Assembly: GCA_026225155.1 (NCBI GenBank)
Contig: JAMFSG010000187.1
Span: forward strand, 1-8,157
Direction of reading: 5' to 3'
DNA: 8,157 bases
Source of the DNA: Verrucomicrobiota bacterium
GTDB taxonomy: Bacteria; Verrucomicrobiota; Verrucomicrobiia; Limisphaerales; UBA11358
Part shown: positions 1 to 6,904 of the stretch, one piece after another
Layout: each line of letters opens with the position of its first letter
Position numbering within the stretch: the first letter of the stretch is position 1
Notes under the pieces: generated by a model
The model's database searches: none
What the model was told of the DNA's origin: nothing
What the model saw: only the letters and a program-made list of their open reading frames with translations
Position numbers and translations under genes: made by a program

Positions 1-212
1 GCCGCGCGGCGGAACACGGTTCGCTGTGGGCTTCGACACTTTACAGTGTCATTCCGAACTGGCAGCTTTTCTGGCTCGCCGACGCGATCGAAACGGGCAA
101 AAGCACGTTTCAATGGGGTTACGTCGTCAAGGCGCTCGGCTACGCGGTCTGTTACGCGGGCGCGGCTTTGGCTGCGGGCGCAATGTTATTTGAAGAACGG
201 GAATTAAGTTAA
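1..212 (+). CDS. ABC-2 type transporter permease, C-terminal fragment (5' end outside the window)
   Basis: The reading frame is open from base 3 and stops at TAA 210-212, giving 69 residues; the start lies upstream of the window. The segment carries a YSVIPNWQLFWLADAIE-like stretch, then a hydrophobic helix (about residues 40-62, rich in Ala, Gly, Tyr), and ends MLFEERELS. A last membrane helix followed by a short charged LFxxRE tail is the usual ending of ABC-2 family permeases that pair with a separate ATPase. In that family the permease forms the membrane channel for export of lipids, polymers or drugs, or for membrane protein assembly; the substrate cannot be told from this piece. An ABC ATPase begins at 7522, but it is not certain that the two are partners. 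The family call rests on the pattern of the tail only, so confidence is moderate. Confidence 0.6.
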   Translation, partial: RAAEHGSLWASTLYSVIPNWQLFWLADAIETGKSTFQWGYVVKALGYAVCYAGAALAAGAMLFEERELS

Positions 213-224
213 GCGTTACATTGT

Positions 225-296
225 GAATCGTTGAATCGTTAAATCGGTTCGGCGAATTCCAATGCAACGATGCAGCGATTTAACAATTTAACGAAA
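225..296. repeat. Inverted array of degenerate octamers between permease and first SPFH gene
   Basis: Three head-to-tail octamers of the form GAATCGTT lie at 225-248. Four octamers in the opposite orientation (CAACGATG, then CAGCGATT, and two TAAC-type units) lie at 265-296. The best-paired arms are 228-246 and 276-294, 19 bases each. As RNA they pair with one G-U wobble and one C-A mismatch around a 29-base loop. The array fills most of the 85-base gap and its right edge sits 2 bases before the GTG proposed as the start of the next gene. There is no T-run after the right arm, so it does not look like an intrinsic terminator. It could be an RNA hairpin in the leader or a dispersed repeat element. 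I saw no convincing -35/-10 pair in this gap. Confidence 0.7.
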
Positions 297-297
297 A

Positions 298-2178
298 GTG
301 GAACGCAACGCGCAGAAAAATGGAGTGGTGAATCTGGCCGCCGCCGTGATGATTTTTATCGCGGCGTTTGTCGTCACCTGTTTTGTGAACTCGCTGGCCG
401 GGCAGGCGGCGTCAGTTTTTCTCGGCCTCGGCGCGCTGATCGCGTTCGCCGGCTGGTTCCAGATGCGGCTCGAAGAAAATGAGCGGCTGGAAAAATTGGA
501 ACTCAACGAACTCGCGCGCGCCAAAGGCGAATCCACTTTATTCGACGCGAAAGATTCCGAAGTTTTTCCCGCGCGTCGTGCGCGTGAGCAATTTGAGAAA
601 TTTTTCGTCCCCGGTTTTTGCGTCTTATTGCTCGTGCTGGAAGCCGGTGCCGCGTGGCTGCTCTGGCGTTGGATCGGCAAAACGACGACTGGTTTGAATG
701 CCGCGCGCGCGATGCCCGCACTGTCGCTGTTCGCAATTTTCTCGCTGCTGCTATTTTTGCTCGGCCGTTTTTCCGTCACGATTTCGCGGCTGGAAAATCA
801 CCGTCTGTTGCGGCCAAGTTCCAGCTTCCTGCTCGCGGGCGCGTTCGTCTGCGCGTTTGTCGCGCTGGGAATTGCCTTCGTCGAAGGCAAATTTTTGCAA
901 GCCGATGTCTGGGTCGCGCGCGGTTTGTGCGTGCTGCTCGGCTTGATGGCGGCGGAACTTTTGCTGACACTGCTACTGGAAATTTATCGTCCGCGCGTCA
1001 AAGGCAAAATCACGCGTCCGCTCTACGACAGCCGCGTCGTCGGTTTGCTCGCGCAGCCGGAAAGTCTGTTCACCACGGCGGCGCAAGCGCTGGATTATCA
1101 ATTTGGCTTCAAAGTTTCGGAAACATGGTTTTATCAAGTTCTTCAAAAAAATCTGCCGATCCTGATCATCGCACAATTGGCGGTTTTGCTTTTATCCACG
1201 TGCGTCGTTTTCGTGGATGCGGGCGAACAGGCGGTTTTGGAACATTTCGGCAAACCGGTGGCGACTTTGACGGCGGGCGCGCATTTCAAATTGCCGTGGC
1301 CGGTTGACAAAATTTACCGCTATCGCACGGAACAGATCCAGACATTCATGGTTGGCTACACGCCGGATGAGCAAAGTGAAAGTGCGACAACGATTTTGTG
1401 GACGGTGGCGCACGCGAAGGAAGATAATTTTCTCGTCGGCACTCGCGCGCAAGCCACGGTGACGAATAGCGATGACGCGATGGACGTGGCGGGTTTGGCC
1501 TCCAAATCACCGCCGGTCAGTTTGATTTCCGTCAGCATTCCGGTGCAATTCCAGATCACGAACATCTATGACTGGACCTATCGCAACGGCGAGCCGACGA
1601 ATCTGTTGCAAGATTTGGCAACACGCGCGGTGGTGCATTATCTCGCCGGCGTGGATTTGAACGACGTGCTGTCGCACCAGCGGTTGCAGGCGGCGCAGAC
1701 TTTGCAGGATGACATTCAAACGGCGGCGGCGGAAAAAAAACTCGGCGTGAAAATCATTTTCGTCGGTTTGCAGGATATTCATCCGCCGACGAAAGTGGCG
1801 CAGGATTATGAAAAAGTTGTCGGCGCAAGCCAGCAATTGATCGCCAAAACGAACGCCGCCACGGCGTTGGCCATCAGCACCGTTTTGCACGCCGATGCGC
1901 TGGCGTTCGCGACGAATCAAGTGGCGCTGGCGGCCAGAATCCAACTGGAAAGTTCCGCCAACGCGCGCGCCGCGCTGTTCACCAACCAGATTCCCGCGTT
2001 CGACGCCGCGCCGGCCATCTACAAACAACGCGCCTGGTTTCAGGCGTTTGCCGACGCGACGATCAATACGCGCAAATATGTTTTGCTCGTCACGAACACG
2101 CAGGACGTGATGATCTTTGATCTGAAAGACCAGATCCGCGACGACCTTTTGAATTTGAACGTGCCCAACGATAAATAA
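298..2178 (+). CDS. hflK: HflK-like SPFH/band-7 protein with a polytopic N-terminal extension
   Basis: This 626-residue protein has two parts. Residues 1-306 contain about seven hydrophobic helices (roughly 11-34, 36-56, 103-125, 138-158, 175-196, 204-229 and 285-306). The SPFH/band-7 domain follows directly, with the typical entry VDAGEQAVLEHFGKP (307-320), AGAHFKLPWPVDKI (326-339) and a helical region near 430-560. The C-terminus (NTRKYVLLVTNTQDVMIFDL, 590-609) resembles HflK tails. Classical HflK has one membrane helix and about 420 residues and, with HflC, forms a cage around the FtsH protease; the large membrane part here is extra. A segment just before the last helix (YQFGFKVSETWFY, 267-279) recalls extended HflK proteins of PVC bacteria (from memory). 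The start is uncertain: GTG 298 has no clear ribosome site, and GTG 325/328 or ATG 349 are alternatives that would shorten the first helix. It is followed 3 bases later by the hflC-like gene. The SPFH call is firm; the FtsH link is inference, since no protease gene is visible. Confidence 0.85.
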   Translation: MERNAQKNGVVNLAAAVMIFIAAFVVTCFVNSLAGQAASVFLGLGALIAFAGWFQMRLEENERLEKLELNELARAKGESTLFDAKDSEVFPARRAREQFEKFFVPGFCVLLLVLEAGAAWLLWRWIGKTTTGLNAARAMPALSLFAIFSLLLFLLGRFSVTISRLENHRLLRPSSSFLLAGAFVCAFVALGIAFVEGKFLQADVWVARGLCVLLGLMAAELLLTLLLEIYRPRVKGKITRPLYDSRVVGLLAQPESLFTTAAQALDYQFGFKVSETWFYQVLQKNLPILIIAQLAVLLLSTCVVFVDAGEQAVLEHFGKPVATLTAGAHFKLPWPVDKIYRYRTEQIQTFMVGYTPDEQSESATTILWTVAHAKEDNFLVGTRAQATVTNSDDAMDVAGLASKSPPVSLISVSIPVQFQITNIYDWTYRNGEPTNLLQDLATRAVVHYLAGVDLNDVLSHQRLQAAQTLQDDIQTAAAEKKLGVKIIFVGLQDIHPPTKVAQDYEKVVGASQQLIAKTNAATALAISTVLHADALAFATNQVALAARIQLESSANARAALFTNQIPAFDAAPAIYKQRAWFQAFADATINTRKYVLLVTNTQDVMIFDLKDQIRDDLLNLNVPNDK

Positions 2179-2181
2179 GCC

Positions 2182-3102
2182 ATGAAACGAAATCTTTTAA
2201 CCGTCATTGTCGGCACTTTGCTCGTGGTGATCTTTGTGCTGCTGCTGTTTGTTTTCCAAGTGCGCCAGTCGGAAGTCGCCGTCGTCACGACGTTCGGCAA
2301 ACCCGTGCGCAACCTCACCGAGCCGGGCGCCTATTTCAAATGGCCGTGGCCGATCCAGAAAGTCTATAAGTTCGACCAGCGCGTGCAGAATTTCGAGGAC
2401 AAATTCAGCGAAAATTTCACGGCGGACAACATCACCTTGCTGACCAGCGTTTATGTCGGCTGGAAAATTTCCGACGCGTCGGTGTTCTTTCCAAAATTTC
2501 CCGGCGAGACTTCGGTTTCCCTGCCGAACGCGCAAAGCAAATTGGAAGGCATGTTGCGCACGGCCAAAAGCGCCGTCATCGGCAAACATATTTTATCTGA
2601 TTTCGTGAACGCCGATCCGAAGGAATTGAAGTTCGACGCGATCGAACAGGAAATCCAGCAATCCGTGCAATCGGAATTGCAGGCGAATAATTACGGCATG
2701 GAACTGGAATTTCTTGGCTTCAGAAAAATTGGATTGCCGGAAAGTGTGACGCAAACCGTTTTTCAGCGCATGACTTCTGAACGTCAAGTATTAATCAACC
2801 AATTGCAATCCACCGGCGACAACGAAGCATTGAAAATCAAATCCGCCTCCGATCGGCAGGCTTCTGAAACGATCGCCAGTGCCGAAGCCGCCGCGCAGCA
2901 AATCCGGGGCGAAGGCGAAGCTGAAGCCGCCAAGACTTACAAGACGCTCGACCAAAATCCTGATCTGGCGAATTTCCTGCTGAACGTCCGCACGCTGCCG
3001 CAATTGGTCGGCCAGCACAAGACCTTGATTTTTGTCGAACGCACCGCGCCGTTCAATTTGTTCACGTCCTTCCCGACAAATTGGCCGAGCGTTGAGCCAT
3101 GA
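2182..3102 (+). CDS. hflC: HflC-like SPFH/band-7 protein
   Basis: The protein has 306 residues, close to the usual size of HflC (about 330). It has one N-terminal membrane anchor (residues 5-26) and an SPFH domain that starts VRQSEVAVVTTFGKP (27-41) and continues with EPGAYFKWPWPIQKVYKFD (47-65). A long Ala/Glu-rich helix follows, containing RMTSER (196-201) and IRGEGEAEAAKTY (241-253). The RMxxER and GEGEAEA elements are the usual marks of HflC as against HflK. In the known complex HflC alternates with HflK in a membrane ring, with most of the protein outside the cytoplasm, and modulates FtsH. The ATG at 2182 is 3 bases after the preceding stop, without a Shine-Dalgarno motif. The last codons overlap the next gene (ATGA at 3099-3102), so the three SPFH genes are probably translated as a coupled set. 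The C-terminus (FNLFTSFPTNWPSVEP) is short and Pro-rich. Confidence 0.88.
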   Translation: MKRNLLTVIVGTLLVVIFVLLLFVFQVRQSEVAVVTTFGKPVRNLTEPGAYFKWPWPIQKVYKFDQRVQNFEDKFSENFTADNITLLTSVYVGWKISDASVFFPKFPGETSVSLPNAQSKLEGMLRTAKSAVIGKHILSDFVNADPKELKFDAIEQEIQQSVQSELQANNYGMELEFLGFRKIGLPESVTQTVFQRMTSERQVLINQLQSTGDNEALKIKSASDRQASETIASAEAAAQQIRGEGEAEAAKTYKTLDQNPDLANFLLNVRTLPQLVGQHKTLIFVERTAPFNLFTSFPTNWPSVEP

Positions 3103-4199
3103 GCCACGATCACGAACATCATCATCACGATCACGACCACGAGCCGCACGTGCACGCGCCGGAAGCACAAGACGCCGGTTCGCAGGCATTGGCCGAGGCG
3201 TTGCGCAGCAGTTTCGCCGTCGTCAAAATCGTGATGGTGCTGATGGTTGTCGCCTTTTTTGCGTCGGGATTTTTTCAAGTCGGCCCTTCCGAAAAAGCCG
3301 TCATTCTCCGTTTTGGCAAACCGTTGGGCGAGGGCTCAAAAGCATTGCTGACTTCCGGTCTGCATTGGTCGCTGCCGTATCCGATTGACGAAGTCGTGAA
3401 AATTCCGATCACGGAAATCCAGAAAGTTTCCTCGACCGTCGGCTGGTATTTCACCACGCCGGAACAGGAATTGAGCGGCGAAGAAATTCCCGCCGGCCAG
3501 TCATTGAATCCTGCGATTGACGGCTATGTGCTCACTTCCGACCGCAATATCATCCACACGCGTGCGACGCTTTCGTATCACATTGATGACCCGATCAAAT
3601 ACGTTTTTGCTTTTGCCTCCGCGTCGAACGCGGTCCAAAACCTTTTGAACAATGCGCTGCTCTACACCGCCGCGCATTACAAAGTGGACGATGCGATTTA
3701 CAGCGATGTCGCCGGTTTTCAAGATGCCGTGCGCCAGCGCGTCAGCGAATTGACTGATGTGCAAAAACTCGGCATCGCCATTGATCAATGTCAGGTTCAA
3801 AGCATACCGCCACGTCAGTTGACGCAAATTTTTGCGCAGGTGACCACCGCGCGGGAAAATCGCACCAAGGCGCTTTACGACGCACACAATTACGAGAACA
3901 CGAACCTGCTGGCGGCCAGCTCAACCGCATTTTCCATCACCAACCAGGCGGAATCTGCGCGCAAGATTTACGTCAGCTCGATGGATGCGCTGGCGACCAA
4001 TTTCGTCGTGCTGCTGCCGCAATACCAGCGCGACCCGGTTTTGTTTGAGCGGCAGCAATTGGGCGATGTCATGGCTGTGGCGTTCACGAATCTGCAGCGG
4101 AAAATATTCATGCCGCAACGCGCCGACGGCAAAACGCGCGAACTCCGCCTGATGGAAAGCGACGAGCCGCCGCAACCAAAAACACCGAGCGGGCAATAA
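3099..4199 (+). CDS. hflK: Second HflK-like SPFH/band-7 protein with His-rich N-terminus
   Basis: This 366-residue protein opens with a His/Asp-rich tail (MSHDHEHHHHDHDHEPHVH, residues 1-19) that would lie on the cytoplasmic side if the single membrane helix (about 37-58) has the HflK orientation. The SPFH domain begins QVGPSEKAVILRFGKP (60-75) and continues TSGLHWSLPYPIDEV (85-99), VGWYF (114-118) and LTSDRNIIHTRATLSYHIDDP (145-165), a clear HflK-type pattern. After the domain there is a helical stretch (about 240-300) and an HflK-like end (RDPVLFERQQLGDVM). The Gly-rich, Pro-containing N-terminus of proteobacterial HflK is absent and is replaced by the His tail. Its ATG overlaps the hflC-like stop codon (ATGA, 3099-3102), which suggests translational coupling. 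The His tail resembles the ends of the metal pump encoded at 4574-6589; a role in metal binding or sensing is inference. Being a second HflK paralogue beside a larger one, it may form a mixed ring with the HflC-like protein. Confidence 0.85.
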   Translation: MSHDHEHHHHDHDHEPHVHAPEAQDAGSQALAEALRSSFAVVKIVMVLMVVAFFASGFFQVGPSEKAVILRFGKPLGEGSKALLTSGLHWSLPYPIDEVVKIPITEIQKVSSTVGWYFTTPEQELSGEEIPAGQSLNPAIDGYVLTSDRNIIHTRATLSYHIDDPIKYVFAFASASNAVQNLLNNALLYTAAHYKVDDAIYSDVAGFQDAVRQRVSELTDVQKLGIAIDQCQVQSIPPRQLTQIFAQVTTARENRTKALYDAHNYENTNLLAASSTAFSITNQAESARKIYVSSMDALATNFVVLLPQYQRDPVLFERQQLGDVMAVAFTNLQRKIFMPQRADGKTRELRLMESDEPPQPKTPSGQ

Positions 4200-4205
4200 A
4201 CGAAA

Positions 4206-4538
4206 ATGGATGCGACGCTAAAACAAAAAATGTGGAAAGTGGCAGCAGGTCATTTCGTTTTGACTGTCTCCGCAGTAGTTTTAATTTTTTCTATACCATT
4301 TGGTCCGACCTCGCAGTATCAGGATTTTCGATTTGATTTCGGCAATACATTATTTTCATTTCTTCAGCCACAACTCTGTTTTGCGAGTTGGGCTTGCAAC
4401 CTCAATTCCCTGAATCATTTGATGTGGGATATTTTATTTATTTCTGTTCCACTGTGGAGCCTTTGCTTCGGCTGGATTTATGTTAATTTGGTCAACCGGC
4501 TGAATCATTTTTCAGCGCGCGGCAAAAAGATTTTTTGA
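4206..4538 (+). CDS. Small AT-rich membrane protein of unknown function
   Basis: I do not recognise this 110-residue protein. It has a hydrophobic helix near residues 14-31 (ending in IPFGP), a weaker hydrophobic stretch near 46-62, a second clear helix near 74-95, and a basic tail (ARGKKIF). Two Cys residues (58 and 64) fall in FLQPQLCFASWACN. By hand count the gene has 133 G/C in 333 bases, about 40%, well below the neighbouring pump gene (43 of 60 in 6001-6060 and 37 of 60 in 5041-5100). It starts 6 bases after the stop of the HflK-like gene and its stop codon directly abuts a tandem repeat at 4539-4566. The different composition and the abutting repeat suggest it was inserted between two core genes. 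The reading frame is intact and its helices are coherent, so it is likely a real gene, but nothing shows its role. Confidence 0.65.
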   Translation: MDATLKQKMWKVAAGHFVLTVSAVVLIFSIPFGPTSQYQDFRFDFGNTLFSFLQPQLCFASWACNLNSLNHLMWDILFISVPLWSLCFGWIYVNLVNRLNHFSARGKKIF

Positions 4539-4566
4539 AATCGTCAATCGCAAATCGTCAATCGTA
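4539..4566. repeat. Tandem heptamer array upstream of the metal pump gene
   Basis: Four uninterrupted 7-base units run from the base after the preceding stop codon: AATCGTC, AATCGCA, then the first unit again, then AATCGTA. It can also be read as two copies of a 14-base unit differing at one position. It ends 7 bases before the ATG of the P-type ATPase and so occupies the place where a ribosome site would be expected. The same heptamer family occurs at 7540-7574, and a related octamer form at 225-296. Confidence 0.8.
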
Positions 4567-4573
4567 AATTTTT

Positions 4574-6589
4574 ATGCAAGTCACCTCACTTTTGAGCCAG
4601 CACGAGCACAAGCATGTGCATGATGATTCGTGCGGCTGTGGCCACGATCATTCGCATTCGAGCGTGCATCTTTGGCAGGCCGTGCTTGGCGTCGTTTTTG
4701 TCGTCAACGCCTATCTTGTGGATTGGATTTTTCAATCCGGCACGACGCTCGCGAGCGCCAGCGCATTCATCGGCGCGATCATTCTCGGCTATCCAATCAT
4801 CGTCACCGCGATCAAAGATTTGCGCGTCGGCCGTTTGAGCATCAACGAACTCGTCGCCATCGCCGTGCTCGCGGCGTTCGCGTCGGAAGATTACAAGATG
4901 GCCGGCACGATCGCGTTTTTCATGTTGATGGGCGAACTCATCGAAACGCGCACGGCGGAAGGCGCGCGCGATTCCATCGAATCGCTCATCAAACTCACGC
5001 CGACGAAAGCACGGCGTTTGACCAAAACCGGCAGCGAAGAAGAAGTTGCCGCGAGCGAACTCGCAGTCGGCGACACGATCCGCATTCGTCCCGGTGACAA
5101 CGTGGCGGCGGACGGAATTATTTTGAGCGGTCAAGGTTCGTTCAATCAGGCGACAATTACCGGCGAATCTTTGCCCGCCGATAAAAAATCCGGCGACGAA
5201 GTTTTTGCCGGCACGCAAAATCTCACCGGCGTTCTGGAGATCAAAGTCACGCGCGCCGGCACGGACACGACGCTCGGTCGTGTGCGCGAACTCATCATCG
5301 CGGCAGAACAAACTAAATTGCCGATCCAAAAAATCGTGGATCAATACATGGGTTTTTACACGCCGCTCGTGTTGGTCATCGGCGCGCTCGTCTGGGCGTT
5401 CACGCATCAGCTTGATCGCGTCATCGCCGTGTTTGTCGTGTCGTGCCCATGCGCGTTCATTCTCGCGACGCCGACCGCTATGGTTGCCGCACTTTCCGCC
5501 GCCGCACGTCTGGGAATTTTGATCAAGAACGTCGCGGACATCGAAGCCGCCGCAAAAATCAACGCCTTCATTTTCGACAAAACTGGAACGCTTACGACCG
5601 GTCAACTTGCTGTCAGCCGTCTCGCGCCGATTGGCGAAACGAAACCCGCCGAACTTTTGTTGCTCGCCGCGTCTGCCGAAAAATACAGCAATCATCCGAC
5701 GGCGAAAGCACTCGCAAATCTCGCGGGTGAAGCCGGCGTTCCGTTGGCCGAGCCGAAAGATTTTGCCGAAACCGCCGGTCGCGGCGTGAAAGCGGAAATC
5801 AACGGCGCAAGTATTTTGGTTGGTCGCGCGCAATGGCTGAAAGACAACGGCATTGACGCGAGCTTTGAAAAATCCGTGGATTTGAGTGAGACCGAAGGCT
5901 GGAGTTTGATTTTCGTCGCGCGCAACGGCCAATGCGTCGGCTGGGTCGGCATGCAGGACAAAACTCGCGCCGAAGCCAAAGAAGCATTGACCGAGTTGCG
6001 CGAAGCGGGCGTCCGCCGCATCGCGATGGTTTCCGGCGACCGTCAAGTGGTCGCCTCGCGCGTCGCGTCGGAAATCGGTTGCGAAGAAGCGAAAGGCGAT
6101 TGCCTGCCGCAAACCAAAGTGGAATTTGTCCGTGCCGCGAAAGCCAAAGGCTACAAAGTCGCGGTCGTGGGCGACGGCGTGAATGACGCGCCCGCGCTCG
6201 CAGCCGGCGATATCAGCATTGCGATGGGCGCGGCCGGCAGCGAAGTGGCGATCCACAGCGCAACGATTGCGTTGATGAACAACGATCTGCGCCGCTTGCC
6301 GTTTCTCGTGAAACTGTCGCGCAGCACACGTTCCGTCATCAACCAGAATTTTGCGTTCGGCGTCGCGTTCATCATCGTCGGTCTGTCGGCGACTTCGTTC
6401 GGCTACATCGGCCCGATTGAAGCCGCCATGCTGCACGTCGCCGGCACGCTCATCGTGATTTTCAACAGCGCGCGCCTCGTCCGCAAAGGCGAGGAACTCG
6501 AACATTTCCAGCCCGCGATTGTCGAAGACAAACACGACCACGGCTCGCATCAAAAACCGGTCGGCGGTTTGACGCCGAAGCTGGCCTGA
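4574..6589 (+). CDS. P1B-type heavy-metal translocating ATPase with His/Cys-rich tails and no HMA domain
   Basis: This 671-residue pump would move a transition-metal ion across the cytoplasmic membrane at the cost of ATP. Visible elements in order: a His/Cys-rich tail (HEHKHVHDDSCGCGHDHSHS, residues 10-29); four membrane helices between about 33 and 124; an actuator domain with TGES (196-199); a helix pair around 260-315 with the ion-site motif SCPCAFILATP (290-300); the phosphorylation site DKTGT (335-339, Asp335); the P1B-specific His-Pro (374-375) in the nucleotide-binding domain; GDGVNDAP (533-540); and two last helices (about 592-635). A shorter His cluster (HDHGSH, 654-659) is near the C-terminus. 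The usual N-terminal HMA domain with CxxC is missing and the His/Cys tail takes its place. Near the end, position 600 is Ile and 621 is His, where Zn pumps have Lys and Asp and Cu pumps have Asn and Met, so the metal is not predicted. All catalytic motifs are intact. The start ATG follows a repeat array and has no Shine-Dalgarno motif. Confidence 0.95.
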   Translation: MQVTSLLSQHEHKHVHDDSCGCGHDHSHSSVHLWQAVLGVVFVVNAYLVDWIFQSGTTLASASAFIGAIILGYPIIVTAIKDLRVGRLSINELVAIAVLAAFASEDYKMAGTIAFFMLMGELIETRTAEGARDSIESLIKLTPTKARRLTKTGSEEEVAASELAVGDTIRIRPGDNVAADGIILSGQGSFNQATITGESLPADKKSGDEVFAGTQNLTGVLEIKVTRAGTDTTLGRVRELIIAAEQTKLPIQKIVDQYMGFYTPLVLVIGALVWAFTHQLDRVIAVFVVSCPCAFILATPTAMVAALSAAARLGILIKNVADIEAAAKINAFIFDKTGTLTTGQLAVSRLAPIGETKPAELLLLAASAEKYSNHPTAKALANLAGEAGVPLAEPKDFAETAGRGVKAEINGASILVGRAQWLKDNGIDASFEKSVDLSETEGWSLIFVARNGQCVGWVGMQDKTRAEAKEALTELREAGVRRIAMVSGDRQVVASRVASEIGCEEAKGDCLPQTKVEFVRAAKAKGYKVAVVGDGVNDAPALAAGDISIAMGAAGSEVAIHSATIALMNNDLRRLPFLVKLSRSTRSVINQNFAFGVAFIIVGLSATSFGYIGPIEAAMLHVAGTLIVIFNSARLVRKGEELEHFQPAIVEDKHDHGSHQKPVGGLTPKLA

Positions 6590-6598
6590 GTTTTCCGT

Positions 6599-6904
6599 AT
6601 GCCGAAACTTTACGAATACTTCGGCTTGCGGGTTTATTTTTACGCGAATGAACACGAGCCGGTTCACGTTCACGGATTTTATCAAGGCCGCGAGAGCAAG
6701 GCGGAACTGGTGATCGTGAACGGTGTGGTTGTAAATATACGGATCATGACAGTTGCTGGTTTAAAACCGTTAAATGGCAACGCACTGGCGGATTTCAAGC
6801 TGTTGATTTCACGAAAAGCCGGAGATATTGTCGCCAAGTGGATTGAATTTTTCGTCCATCATCGGCAAATTGAAACCGAAGTCATCACCCGGAAATTAAA
6901 ATGA
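6599..6904 (+). CDS. DUF4160 domain protein
   Basis: This 101-residue protein begins MPKLYEYFGLRVYFYANEHE and has the motif EHEPVHVHG (18-26), followed by a strand-rich middle and a C-terminal helix (FKLLISRKAGDIVAKWIEF, 66-84). That layout (aromatic start, HxPxHxH motif, helix with a W near the end) matches DUF4160, a small family of unknown biochemical activity that is often encoded next to a DUF2442 protein. Here the next gene is DUF2442 and the two overlap by ATGA (6901-6904), which implies coupled expression. The pair is commonly suspected of being toxin-antitoxin-like; I cannot say from sequence which partner would be toxic. It starts 10 bases after the pump stop codon. Its G/C content at the start (28 of 60 in 6601-6660) is lower than that of the pump gene. 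Confidence 0.85.
   Translation: MPKLYEYFGLRVYFYANEHEPVHVHGFYQGRESKAELVIVNGVVVNIRIMTVAGLKPLNGNALADFKLLISRKAGDIVAKWIEFFVHHRQIETEVITRKLK

Noticed and set aside
228..294. Intrinsic terminator for the upstream permease gene
   Set aside because: The hairpin is AT-rich with a 29-base loop and no T-run follows the right arm; it is better kept as a repeat.
225..296. CRISPR array
   Set aside because: Units are 7-8 bases without spacers; none of the three arrays has direct repeats separated by unique sequence.
270..482. A 70-codon + strand frame starting MQRFNNLTK
   Set aside because: Its start is encoded by the octamer repeat and the rest runs out of frame through the first membrane helices of the SPFH gene.
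1507..2028. A 173-codon minus-strand open frame opposite the first SPFH gene
   Set aside because: Its composition is Arg/Gln-rich without a recognisable domain and it lies wholly within the well-supported + strand gene.
4206..4538. Pseudogene or remnant of a mobile element
   Set aside because: The frame is intact with coherent membrane helices and normal spacing, and no transposase-like sequence or terminal inverted repeats flank it.
4586..6685. A 699-codon open frame on the minus strand opposite the metal pump
   Set aside because: It mirrors the pump gene, has Arg/Phe/Asp-rich low-information composition and no family motif. The + strand frame has every P-type ATPase motif, so this is a codon-bias shadow.
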